NCBI RefSeq assembly: GCF_000182925.2
Contig: NC_026503.1
Span: 3,472,001-3,536,000, forward strand
Length of the DNA: 64,000 nt
Reading direction: 5' to 3'
Source: Neurospora crassa OR74A
Lineage: Eukaryota > Ascomycota > Sordariomycetes > Sordariales > Sordariaceae
The notes under the pieces were generated by a model. That model ran no database searches and was not told where the DNA came from. It saw nothing but the letters and a program-made list of their open reading frames with translations. Below are positions 34,179 to 46,557 of this stretch, piece after piece. A program made the translations under genes and the position numbers. Position 1 is the stretch's first letter, and every line of letters starts with the position of its first letter.

Positions 34179-36176
34179 TTTTGCCGTGGCGATGACGGTG
34201 TGGTTGGTGATGCCGGTCTTGATGGTTATTGCTGGAGCAGGTTGAGGAACTTTTAGGTAATGAGGGAGTCAGTATAGGTTCAGCACTTTGTTGGTTGGAC
34301 ACACATACTAACTTACACGATGGGATTCCAAATTGTTCTGGGTCTGGTCTTATTTGTTTTTGCAGAGTGGAAGGTTAAAGAGGAAGACAACAGATTACAC
34401 CACATTTCAAGTAAAAGACAAAATAAATGCCAGGAGAAACTTGAAAGCTACCGTAGAAACTCGGGAAATTCAGAATCGATCCCCCCCGTAATTCCCTCTC
34501 CTGGCACAGATATGTGAGCAGTTCTGTATAATGCAAGTCCGATTCGGTGCATTGAAATGTATGCAAGTTAACGTGGAGGGTAATGTTTTTGAGCGGGAGA
34601 CTGTCAACTGGGCCTTTCACTCTGTGCTTTTTCCAGGAGGGGATTTCTTTCAATTTAACAAGCGGGCGCTCGTATGTCACCATAAGCACACATCTGTACG
34701 TTAAACTGCCCACATATCTGCGCCAGGAAAGGGAGTTACTGGGGGGGCTCGATTCTGGATTTCCCAAGTTTCTACGGTATGCGTTGGTCGAATATTTGAA
34801 CATGCAGATGCGGGCTTGCGGAGAAAAGAATATTCAAGCGGACATATGTACACATCCCCATTCAAGCGAAGTTCGGTGTGCATGATCCGAAAAATATCTC
34901 TCTGCAGCATGAGCTGCATATGCAAATGGTATACCAGGAACTTGAGCGCAGCATCGGGCGCGGTTGTTAAGCGGTAGTTGAGTGTCCGGCGTTGGTTTGA
35001 CGGACATATACATGCTCGTGTCCCCCAATATTCAAAATCTTGATGCTCTTCCTTGATTGTTAGTAATCCGACGTAAAACATTGGTCGACATTTGGAAAAT
35101 CATCAAGCATATTAGTTTGTCGTGTAAATTGGGGCAACATTGAAGATATCGTCTGAAAATGTTCGAGTGTTGATATGCGTCGGTTGGATATGGTAGACAC
35201 GGTTGAGACCACCGACGCACAACAGAGAGCTCTTATGCGAACCTGGATTACCGATACATCCACAACCGCCTACTAACCTTCGACATATACATCACTAACA
35301 GCTTCCAGAGAACTAGTTACCACTTTGTAACCATTTATAGTACTGTTGCTCAAACCCCGTCGTACCGTCTTCCGCCACGTACCTTTCACATGGGTACTTC
35401 ACTACAGCTCTTTATCTCATCTTCCACCCGCCCATGCCCGTCCAACTTAGCACAAAAGAAACACCAGCACAGCACACACGTTTCGGCCCGTCCCGCCGGT
35501 GTACCGTGTCCATTGTCTGATGGATGATGCTCTCCATTCTCTCAGCCTATTGTATGGCCTCCAGAAATTTTGCTTTCTCTTCGACGTAATGTTCGAGAAG
35601 CGACAAGCTATCCAAAAACAGCTCTCTGTAGCGCGGCCCGAAGGTGAGCTCGCTTATTTCTACCAAGCCTTATCGAGTTTGTCATTTCATAAAACACATC
35701 GGGCCTAAATCAACGGTTAAGTATGCGGACAACAAAAGTTCGTTCATATTCATGTTTCCAAGTGTCATGTTTCTCATGGCTAAGAGGCATGACACAAAGG
35801 GAAGTAAAAGCAAAAAAAAGTGAAGAGTCTCAATTGAGACAAAGGTTGGAATAATAAAATGACAACAAATGCAAGGTCTTTGTGAGGTTTTCTACTGAAC
35901 CTGCAAAGGACCCCCTTCCCACTTTGATCATGGATAGCCATCCGACCAGAGAAACAAGAAGCAATAAATGAGAAAATCTAGTCTTACGCCTTTATTGAAA
36001 CAAGGCAGACTCATAAGCCGTGATGTTGACAGACCTAATCCCCCAAGCCCATCCGGATATATAACAAAAACAGACCAAAGCCAAACATGAAACGCTCCGT
36101 CATGACCACCGGTGGTTTTGATTGTACAAACAACACACATACATAGTCAGTTCTTGCCCAGAAAACTGCTCAAATC
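34179..36176. other. Intergenic region, 2.0 kb, with an inverted repeat
   Basis: Upstream of the CFEM-like gene and downstream of pp-1. It contains the inverted repeat at 34450-34778. The remaining short frames show no family signature; the pp-1 3' UTR probably extends into about 35,900-36,176. Confidence 0.55.
34450..34778. repeat. Inverted repeat, ~75-bp arms, ~180-bp spacer
   Basis: The left arm (34450-34523) and the right arm (34703-34778) read as near-copies in opposite orientation: each carries ACCGTAGAAACT, then GGGAAAT-CAGAATCGA, a C7 run, then CTCC-TTTCCTGGC-CAGATATGTG-GCAGTT-like sequence. A handful of single-base differences and one 1-nt length change separate the arms. No coding capacity in the spacer. 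It could be a small non-autonomous element (MITE-like) or a hairpin transcript source; I see no clear target-site duplication. Confidence 0.8.
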
Positions 36177-38566
36177 CTAAAACTCTAGCTCGTTTCGCAT
36201 CATCTCGCCTGTGTTGATCGGCTGAGGCTCGCTTATTGTCATGGGCATGCTCAAAGTCTGGAGGTTGTTGTACATGGTTGACTGGGGTGTTGAGCTGTTG
36301 CCATTGCTGGGTGCTCCTGAGGCGTGGACGTAGCCACCCTCAGATGTTGGCGAAGAGTACTCCTCTTCCTCCTCTCCAGAGAGGTTCGAAGTACCCTCAG
36401 AACCGTCGCCACGATCGTGTGTACGCTTGTGCCTAAAGAATTACCGGTCAGTATCAATGTCGACATGCGTCCCTCATGAGCAACTGAAGTGTGCTGAGGT
36501 GTACGGTAGATTGGAAGGGTGAATGCATACTGTGCTAGGTTATCTGATCGGGAGAAGGCCTTCTGGCAGTATGAGCAGACGTAAGGTCTCTCTTGTGTAT
36601 GTGTCCTTACATGTCTGATTGGAAAGAAAGTCGAAAGGTTAGCATTGCGATAAGAGGATGGAACATCAAAAGGGTTATAACTATTCATTCTTACCTCTTA
36701 AGGTGCTCCAAACGCTTGAAGACACGACCGCATGAGGGAATGGGGCAAGAGTGCGACTTCTGGGGATAAGGACCAAGCTCCGAAACCGTGGCAGAACGCG
36801 CGCGACGGATTACGCCGGGGTGGCCCTGGGACATCTGTCGCTCGCTCATGGGAGCAAGTTCGTCATCGTTGAGGGGGCCGTAGCTCTGACCCATGGAAAT
36901 ATTCATGGGGTTGAGCGCAGGGCTGCCCTCGACAGTGGACAGGGGAGTACCGTGCCTCGAAAGCTCGAGCATCTCGTGGTGCTGCTGGCGGGCCATGTTG
37001 ATGGCAGGGTTGCTGTACGTCAACCCAGGGGGAGAGTTGTCCGCAGACTCATCACCCTCGGCCACGGGACCGACAGAGGCAGACACGGACCTCCGCAGAT
37101 CCGAGGGCTTGTACACCCCAGGAGTACCCGCAGCAATTGCTGTCGTGGCAGACAGAACTGATGGGGGAATGGAAGAGCGCCTCCTCCTCTGCTTATATGT
37201 GGGTGACCCCTCGATGACTGTGTAGGCGGCCATGGGAGAGTACCCTCTGGCATGGTCTTGAGATATGCTGCTAGACGCGTACGAGCGGGGGTATGATGGG
37301 GCCGCGAGGTTGGATGGCGGAAGCTGCATCATGCCATTGAGGGCACCAGCGTTAAGGTGATCGGGAATGGCAGTATAGAGACCGGTCTCCTCATTGGCGA
37401 TATAAGCGGGCTCGCCGATGACGCCCATTTGCTGGTGAGGAGGCGTCAAGGGCTCAAAGGAGAGTCCTCTCTGGCTATAGTCCTCAAAATGCGACGAGAC
37501 GAACGATGGGGCAGGCGAGCACTCCAAGCCATACGCAGGCATGGAAGTGTGTCGCTGGTGTACCTGCGTGATGGGCACACCATTCTGGGTATACTGAACA
37601 CGACCATAATCGGGTTCCCGCTTGACCATTGGCTGAGGGCAGGTCATCGCGGGTCCCATGGTCATCGCTCCGTAAGAGACCATGGCCTCCAGACCATCGG
37701 ACAAAGGGGCCATTGACTGGGACATGGTTTGAGACATTTGCTGTCCCATGTTCTGCCCCATTGGCTGCATCATCTGCGATGGCATCGGCTGCATCATTTG
37801 AGGGGGAGGCATTGAATCGGCGGCGCGCAAGATGGGCGAGGTGGACTGGGACTGAAAGGCGAGTTGCTGGGCCGGAAAAGAGGACGAGTTGGCCTGCTGG
37901 GCCTTGGTGAGAGACTCGAAGAGCGACTGGGAAGAATCGTACTGGAAGGACAAGGCAGGCTCGCTAACGGCAACTGTTGTCGCTTCCTGGCCCATCTTCT
38001 CTCTCTTGAGGTCTCTCTCGAGCGCATCAAGGAAGAGCCTGTCGTGGGGCACGCTGTACCAGAAGAACACCTTTTGCTTCTTCTGCGTTCGGATGCAGTT
38101 ATTCTTGTACAGGAAGTCCAAGAAAGGGCTCTTTGGCTCCTCGAGGGAGGCATCGCTTCCCGCCTTCAGATTGCGCAAGTCCGAGAAGATACCTTCCTCA
38201 AACTTCTTTGAGTTCTTCACGGGACGGCCGAAGGCCTGGAATCGGAAAGACAGACATCTCACAATGTCGGTACCGGAGATGTGGAAGAGGTTGTTCCATA
38301 GCACACAAGACACATACTCGCCGGTGGGTAGAAGGAACCTCCGGATGTATTGGTCTGGTTGCCAGTCGACGGGCGCGGAGATGAGGAAATACTTGACTAA
38401 TCGGCGAGAAAAGCTGGCGTTAGCAAAGCACGCATATCGGGGGAGCCAATGGCATGTACGTACGGTTGTCAACCTGCTGCAGAGCTACCTGGGCATCATG
38501 CGGAAGAGCTTGCTGGGCCTCAGTGCTCAGCATAAAAGTCTCGGGTTTTTGCGAAGCGGCAGCCAT
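36177..38566 (-). CDS. pp-1: PP-1 / Ste12 transcription factor
   Basis: Exons in order are 38566-38464, 38396-36695, 36614-36531 and 36432-36177, giving 714 aa. All junctions keep frame: VDN/LKYFLISAPVDW, LKR/HVRTH, LAQ/HKRTH. The N-terminal ~130 residues are the STE homeodomain-like DNA-binding region (DNLKYFLISAPVDWQPDQYIRR, FGRPVKNSKKFEEGIFSDLRNL, FWYSVPHDRLFLDALERDLK). The middle is Met/Gln/Pro-rich and disordered. Two C2H2 zinc fingers follow near residues 580-635 (CPIPSCGRVFKRLEHLKRHVRTH and CSYCQKAFSRSDNLAQHKRTH); filamentous fungal Ste12 proteins have these and yeast Ste12 does not. In Neurospora crassa PP-1 acts below the MAK-2 MAPK and is needed for protoperithecia, cell fusion and ascospore viability. 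The 84-nt third exon encodes most of finger 2. Confidence 0.97.
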
Positions 38567-39520
38567 ATTGGCATGCTGCGAAGAATACATTCCAAGCTTA
38601 AAAACCTCCTTGATAATCGAATGTCGCGGCGAGTGCCGTCGTAGTTCACGGAAAGTCTGTGATTATATGTTGCGATGGACCGACGACAATGTCTCGATCT
38701 GCACTTGCTTGTGGCGCAAGCGAGGAGCGATATAGATGGTGCAGTGGGTGGCGTCAACGCGACCCAAAGAGAGCAGAAGGGCGGCGAGGCAAGACTATCG
38801 CCAAATGAAGCGATTGTCGTGGGGTGCGAAAGCGGGAATGGGAGGCGCTGCCTCTGTATATCTATGTATGTTTCTTTGGGTGGGAAAAGCGACTCGTAAG
38901 AAATCGTCTTTTCTCGTGTGTATGCGTCTTCGTGTCTTTGTCCTTTGCGTTTTCGTGATCCGAGACCAGCCCGCGATACAGTGGAAGGATGCAATGTATG
39001 TGCTTCAACCCAAGCGCCTCAAGCGAATGATATCAAGGTGCGAGACCTTTCGACTGTCGGCCTCGAGGGCAGTGTATGTAGTAATAGAAGGGCGAAAAAA
39101 TAACCAGAACCAGCTAGGGTACTGACGGGAAAGGCGTTTCCGACCTGCTTGTACAATGTATCGTCCACGCGGGAGTGCGCAGGTTTGGGTTGTCGTCGAC
39201 AATGCACGCCGGGAGCAGCCGCGACGGGGTTGTTGTTCGAGTAAGCCGTTGGGCGACGTCGTGGTCGGCCGGTGGGGGAGGAGGTAATATGCGGGGTGCG
39301 TGGTGAGAAAGTCGGGTGCGTGCCGGGCCTAAATGCCGGAGACCTGACCGTCGAATGACGGAACAAGAAACAATTGGTGATGGTTGAAGTGAATTAAGCC
39401 TCACAGTTTCCCTTCTTCTTATTCCTTGCAGTGGTGGTGCGAACGAAAACGAAACCAATCAACAGGATTCTCCCAAGGATGGCCGGATGATCAAACAGCG
39501 GGACGTTGAGCTTCCTCCGT

Positions 39521-39550
39521 GTGGTGGTGGTGGTGGTGGTGGTGGTGGTG
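39521..39550. repeat. (GTG)10 trinucleotide repeat
   Basis: Ten perfect GTG units in the pp-1 upstream region, about 0.95 kb before its start codon. Confidence 0.93.
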
Positions 39551-42500
39551 ATGGCGGTGGATAGAGGAAAGAGGCAAAGTCTGGTCGCTTAGACTGCAAC
39601 AGTGCTGACCCAAGGAATGAGTACGGTCGGTCTTTTCCAAGGATGTGTGGGGGAGCGACGGGACGGCGGCGAGCGGAGGGGGCTGCTGTTATGGAGATTG
39701 GGTGCGGTATGTGCGGGCGGCCCCTGGTGGGAACTTGGGAGGATGGTCGACTTGTGAATCGATGCTTCGTGGGTGGGAAAAGGAGAGAGCGTCTTGGGGA
39801 AAGTGCGTGCGCAGCTAGCCAGCTCCAAGACAGGTCTACTCGGTAGTGCCTGGTAATGCAGGGGAAAGGGCCGTGCGAAGTAGGAAGGTCCGCCTGCAAC
39901 AGAAACAGAAAGGGGGAAAAAGAGGGTTGGAGAAGGAGAAGTCTTGAAAAGGAAAAGAGAGGAACTTGTCAAGAGAAAAGTGGTCGACTAGAAGGAGAGC
40001 AAAGAGGGGGAGAATGGGCGAACAACGGGGTTTAATGATTTTCTCTCGCTTGGGGTCCAAGTCTCCAACCAGAGTGGGAAGGCCAGGCCAGGGTGCGCTA
40101 TCTGAGTGGATGGATACTAATGGCTGCTAATTGCTGTGGCTCGCTGTGCTATGCTTTGCTCAGAAAAGGGTTGTAGCCTATCGAAGCTGCCCATGCTATG
40201 AGCCCGGGTTGCAGCACTAACAGCAATAGGCGACGGTTGGGGCATGCGGCAATAAATACAACCTAATCACAGATACCCGACGACAGAACGGGCCTCTAGA
40301 TGGAGGTATTCATCTTGTCTGTCACTGCGTCGGACGAAAGAGTGAGTGTCTTGGGCTCGCAGTTGGTGCGAAGCATCGTGGAAACTGACGGATGGGTCAA
40401 AAGTTCTATCATGGCGCGGCATCAACCATGAGATGCCTGTATGGCACAGACAGGAAGGAATAGGTGACCCGTCGAGGCGTGGAGACAAGGGCCCAACCTG
40501 TCAACGCCCACAGCTACAGCGAGATGGTAGGTACATTCAGGCAAGGTACCAGAATGGAATCCAACATCCAGTAGTCTACACTATGGTCCAAGCGCGGAAC
40601 AACTCATTCCTGGTCAACATGGCGAGTGTCTATATCGCGCGCGATATGAGGGGGAACCTAGCGGCGGGGTAGACGTCAAAGAGTTTTGCACGGCAAATTT
40701 ATCACTACTCACCTATACGTATCTGCGCTCGAGTAGAAGGCTCTGAAGTGGAGGGCGGTCGATGGCAACTTTCGGTTCACATCCATCGTCACCTTGGAGG
40801 ACGAAGGGACCGGAACCGCGACAAGGTCCGTGGGTTATTCTGGTGGCAGCTGCGGGAGGGTGTGACTATAGAGACTGATCTGGTCTTACGGTGTACATTT
40901 ATTGAAGCAGCGCTGCATTAACCGGAGTGGATATTAAGCCACAAAAAGCGACTCTGTTGATAGGCTGTCCCTGAGAGTACGTACACTACCTGTGCCCGCC
41001 AGGGTGTAAGCTGGGATGAGCATGCCTGAACCGGACCGTTGTCTTTCTGCCTGCCTTTCTTTCCGTTTCCCGCTTCTGCTTGCTGTCGGTGAATCGTTAT
41101 GACAATTTGTTCTCACTTGTAGAATTTTTTGTTTCTTTTGTTTTCTCTCTTTTTTGGGCATGCCAGCATCATACAATGCTTCGATGGCCTTTGTTCCTAA
41201 TACTGGACATCTCATCCCCCTTCCTACCATACCGGCTGTTTAAGTGCTGTTCCTACGTGAATCTCTTCGAGCTAAACCTGGACTTCTCTTATGACTCGGC
41301 CCAAAGAGCTCTGGACAACGTCCTCCAGCCTCGGCACCCAACGGCGTACGCTTGAATAGAGCAAACAGTGGCGTAGTATATTGATTATGACACATGCTAC
41401 AAAGGCTTAAAGACATCCACAACTGGAGCAAAAGACGACACTTTAACGAGGTTGCGTTGTTGCTGTTGGTTATATGGCATGAACCGGTCAATGATAGTTT
41501 AGATGACGAGTGCCTTACCCGCTGCAGGGCGTGAAAAAACAGTTGTATTTGGTTTCTCCATCTGATCTGCTACCTCTAAGTATGCCCGTCTACGATACTC
41601 TGATGAAAAGAAAAGGAAACTAGTGATGATATCGTGATTGCATGGTGAACAGAGATGCGGCGGGATACTTGAATGTCATTCCGTTTGCAAGACTAGTTCT
41701 GGTTATACTTGACTAGTTATAGGCTCGTCGCGGCTTATTTACGCGTTTGTCTACAAAGTTTCCGGAGTAGTGATCCAGTCTTTCGAATCAAGTGCAAACT
41801 GATTGGAGGGCAAACATACCCGAGGATTCCTCAGGGGAAGTTCTCTCTTCCATGTTCGTGAACCACCACAATTTCCGCGTTCTCGGAAATGAGTTGAGGG
41901 TACGACAGGCATCTTATAGGACCCCCTCCGAACCATGTGGTAGATAAGTACCAAGGATCTTACAATGACACAGTACGCATAGGCATTGTTCAGTTGTTTT
42001 ATCTGTTGGCATGGAGAGCAGGGTATCTTTTGTCGGACTTCAGATTATGGCAGAAAAAACATTCGGGCTGTCCGAATGAGCGCAAAGCAGAGTAGATAGA
42101 GGTAACCAGAGCAATGCAGAAAATTGCAATCATTCGACACTTCCAACGACGGGCAGTGTCGTCATGTCCGGACACTTGATGTGGTTTCAATCGATGGTGT
42201 TGAAGCTATCTGGACAGTGCCAAATGTGCTAATGACCATCAAAAGCACGAGCCACCTCAATGGCGGATAGAGGTATGAAGTGGGGCTGGACGTTGGGATC
42301 TGGATCTTTGCCGGCCCAGGGGTAGCTTTCGTTCGACTCCGGAGCGCGAAATCTCGATCAGGGCATGATTGCTTCCGCGGTTCGGCTCTTTTCTTACTGC
42401 TATCCATCGGCAGAGAGGTGGAGATTCGCGAACAACGTACGATATGATCATCTCGGAGAGTCGTGCACTTCTCCATCGATCTCTTTCGATCTTTTGAAAT

Positions 42501-45500
42501 TCCCAAGTGGAAAGGGTTGTGAGCGGGTCAATGGACGGGCCCGGGCAGGAACGTGGTGTCTGCTGTGCATGCAAGTGCGTCTAAGCACCTGCTAGTGTAG
42601 AAGTAAGGTATGTACCCAGTGGGAAAGTGCATAGCATTTCTCACTGCCTACAGCATCTGTACCAAGATACAGGCAGGTACTACCTATCCAAGGAAAACCA
42701 GAACGACATCACCTCTCAAACTCTTCTACACCAAAACCGAAAGTTGTCCGTTGTATGCAACCAGCCCGACACTTGAAAGTAACGAACTGAACCACAGGCT
42801 TCCGACGACTCGTACGTTGCGTGTCCGCGGCTGATTGATATGGCAACACAGTCGACACAACCACTCAGTTCCTGGTTAGGAGGCGAATTCGGTGGCCTCG
42901 TTCAATCTGGAAGCACCCAAGCGGCAAAGTGCTCGAGCGGCGCAGGCACTTTGCGTCGCACAGAATAGAGGGAATCATGGTATTGGATTCGGTTCTCTTC
43001 TCCCTCTGTGTCTTCCTCGGTCTGTCTAAGACCTACCTCCAAGTTCATCGAAACTGGATTCGGCATGGGACGACATCATTCAACTTCTTGGCTTGTTATA
43101 CTTTGCTACCACCGCACGCTGAGCTCAGCTTGGTTCTCATACCGTGACGAGTCCTACTGTACTATTGAGGTCATCTCCCACAACCCAAAGCTAAGAAAAG
43201 AAAAGAGAAAGGAAAAAGAAAGAAAGAAAGAAAACTAAGAAAAAGAAAAGAACATGCATCTTAGGCTTCTAGGCACTTCAACGGCCTGACTGGATCTCGT
43301 CATTGCTCTCTTGTGTTGGGGTGGATGTCCAGAATCCAAGGTTTACTCAGGCCAATAATAGTGTTGCCGCGAAGTGTCTTCGACCATTGCAGAGGGGTCG
43401 TGCTGAACCGTGACCCCAGCCATGCTGCCCATGTCACCCAGTCAAAAGTCTGAAACATGCTTCAGAAATAGCTCTGGGGGAGAAGGGCAAGCAGGGGTCT
43501 GACTTTTTGTCGGCGCCAAGTTCCAATTTTTCCCGGCACAGCGTCCAGCAAGCGTCCCCTGCGCTCACTGAGAAGTCGACGAGCCCACCTCGGCCGCAAC
43601 ATGAACCGCACCCTTTCCGCCCTTGGCCAGTCAGCAGACTGCACAGGAGATGCGATCTGGGCGATATTTGGGGCGGTGCTTTTGATCTCCCATTAGGGTG
43701 TTTTCCTCTCAAGAGCCTCGGATCACCAGGAATGACTGGTGTCATTGCGCAGCTGGTAAACCCCACTAAAGAGGTGGGAAGTGTGATGGAGGGCTTTCGA
43801 TTTGATCAACTTACACCCTTCCTCTCATCTGGACTGCAAGTTGGTTAACCGACAATGCTGGGTCAGGCAAGAATGCAAGCCAGGCACCCAGCTGAAAACC
43901 TGGTCACCCGTTCCCAAACCAGCTCAACCGTCAGAGTAAGAAATCAAGTTGATTTCTTCTGTCCAGGCTCTGCCACTACCCCATCCAATTTTCTTTTCTT
44001 TTTTTCCTTTTTTTCCTTTTTCCAAACGTGTCAGGAAAACGAACCTGTCTGGCGCTCTCCTTCAGTACAACGCACAAAAGCTATACCGATACCATGACCT
44101 GGGAACAAAGCTCTGCCCGGCTAGGTCTGAGCTTCTCGGGACCTGACTACGGGCCGGCAGCCGATGGCCACGGATAAGGTAGGATGGAACCGCTAGGCCT
44201 ACTGTAGGGAGGAGTGGGGGATGTGCCCTTGCTGTTTGGACGGATCTCCACGATGTGATGACCAACATATTCCGAAACACGAGAGTGCCTGTATCAGAAT
44301 ACATATCTATGGCACGCCTATCTGAGCAATACTGTATGGCCCTTTTCAGGGCGCAGCTAGCCAACGGTACGATTTGTCATTCGCCAGAATACCCACTGAC
44401 GATATTGACAATATTCAGGAGAAACACTATCAAGTGCCGTCTTCCCAGGTCACGCGCAGTTATGTTGCGGGCTTTCCGTCTACGACTTAAGGTTGAGACA
44501 CCCTGCAAGCCAAGCTTTGGTTGCTAGGACGTTTCAGAGATATAGTCTCTTCGATGGTGACACTACCATAGACGCAGTAAACAGTGGCATCCGGGGCCTC
44601 GGTTGTTGTTTTCCCTGTGGGATACCGGCCAGTCGCCGGGTAACTACGTCTCAAAGTCCAAGAATAGCATCACATACTTTGAGGGGGGCCGACAAAAGCG
44701 GTCGCAGGCCCCAGTGCTCCTGCGAAAAACGAAGGCCCAGCACAAAGAGGGGAAAGAAAAAAAAAACCGCTGGTGGTTTTGCGCCGCACGTCAATCTGTT
44801 GGCTGTGAGTGTCTGTTGACGGTTGTGATTCGGCCATGCCAGCGGCAAAAAAAGCGGGATTAGTGCAGCCAGATGCAGGTACCGGGCGGATCTACAGCTA
44901 TGCAGAACGGGATCTGTACAATCTGGTGGATTTAGTGGCACATTGACATGACATACCCCGCGCGAAGAGGGGAACAGCAAGCTACTGAGGCGTCAAATTA
45001 TCTTGAATCTATTGTACTCAATGATGTGGCTGGCTCTGAAAGTCCACAAAACATCTCGATGCGTAATATGGAGGTGTGGATGTTGGATTTGGGACGGGAT
45101 TGAACGGGCGGCCTACGAGGTGCCTTTGGCGCTATGACGTCCCTCCAAGTTTATAGCGGGTTCAGTATGGGAACAGATTGACAACAGGGGGGCAGGCAGC
45201 AAAATGTCACTGGCCCAAGTGGAAGGTAAGTTCCGTTCTTATCCGTCACTCTCACCTACAGCAGACATGGAAGGAGCAAGTGGCAGATAGGGTAGGTATG
45301 TACCTACCTCTAATGCAACACCGGCAAAGCCTTCCAGGTGTAGTACAATGTAGCTGAGGGTCGAAGAGTGTTTAATTTGCAACGAAGTACACGTTGGGAA
45401 GCTCCTTCCCCGCCACAGCAAAAAGAATGAGGAGCTATCAATCAAGACTCGGTCGGAGGAAAGGAAGGGAATGGAATGTGAGTCCGTTTGGTCTTCAGAC

Positions 45501-46483
45501 TTTGTCTTGGACACATCGATCACGACGACAGCGTGGAGTCTCTCCTGGATGCCGAACTGGATTGCTTTCTGATCTTTTGCCTCAGCAGGTCAACAATGTC
45601 ATTCCTCGACCAGCCAATGTCAGCATCACCTGGATATCGCTTCGGCACTTTTGTTCGGATCATTCCCCTCAGTCCGCTTTCTCACTTCTCACTTGCTGCT
45701 CATCTGTCTGACCTTCGTCCTAGGGAGATCATGACCAAGAACATGATTGATCTGGACAGCGTTCCAGCGAAGCGCACGGTACGTGATAGCAGATGCCAAG
45801 GCAGGTCCTGAAACAGAAACAATGACGCCGGTGAGGTCGACGAAGCGGGAGCTCAGCTCTTGAAACAGAGGCTCTTCGGTCGCAAGAAGCGCACCTCTGC
45901 AACGTTAGCCGGGACAGCATCCAGGGCAACCTCCAGTCGCCCCCCACGAAGTCTCCCCGTCCACCACGACGGCCAATCGGATCTATGTTGGTCCTGGCGA
46001 ACCCTGTCTGCTCTGTCTGCGTACCTGCCGTGCCTGTGGTGCCTGCGTCCATATCGCATGAATTGAGGCATGTTCTAGCATGCCATCGCGTGTCCAGAAG
46101 AGAACAAGTCCCCAGAGACGAAAAAGGGGCACAATGCGACATGACCCCGCAAATATGCACGCTAACATTACAGAATCATTTGGGGACGCAGGAACCGGCA
46201 TTTCCGCTGATTTTACCGATTTCACACAGACTGTCCTGCAGGACTTGGGGGCTGGTTTAGTCTGGTGTTGCCATGTCCACCACCAGACAAACATTATCAC
46301 TCTGCGCTCGGACTCAGCAGCCTTCTTGTGCGCCCAACTCGAGAAGGAGAAATTACCAAACCCAGGTTAGATGCAACCTGGGAGTCGATGGTGTGAAACA
46401 AGCGCCCTTTGGGCCCACTGTGGGGATTGTGTCTTGGTGAGCTTGATTCAGCTTTCAGGGGCCAGGAACAGAAGAGATGAAAC

Positions 46484-46491
46484 AAAAAAAA
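46484..46491 (+). repeat. A8 left flank, candidate target-site duplication
   Basis: Eight A residues abut the left terminal inverted repeat; an equal A8 abuts the right one in direct orientation. Size suits a MULE, but a homopolymer target makes the exact length ambiguous. Confidence 0.6.
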
Positions 46492-46557
46492 CGAACCGGA
46501 TAAAGTGACTGTATGCCTCGCTAATGTGACGGATCTCTAACCCGAAGGAGAAGGCCC
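46492..46557 (+). repeat. Left terminal inverted repeat of the MULE, 66 bp
   Basis: It matches the reverse complement of 49691-49756 at 66 of 66 positions. It keeps several TpG dinucleotides, so it was not hit by RIP. Confidence 0.95.

Larger units (their letters stand above)
38567..46491. other. Gene desert, 7.9 kb, left of the MULE relic
   Basis: The first ~1.5 kb is probably pp-1 promoter and leader. Beyond it, frames on both strands are short and mutually overlapping, and base composition is ordinary (not RIP-like). Simple repeats: (GTG)10 at 39521-39550 and an A/G-rich tract at 43190-43250. A weakly gene-like stretch at 45488-46067 is discussed as a finding. Confidence 0.5.

Noticed and set aside
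38675-39125. Plus-strand frames upstream of pp-1
   Set aside because: They lie in the probable pp-1 leader/promoter, overlap each other and show no conserved motif.
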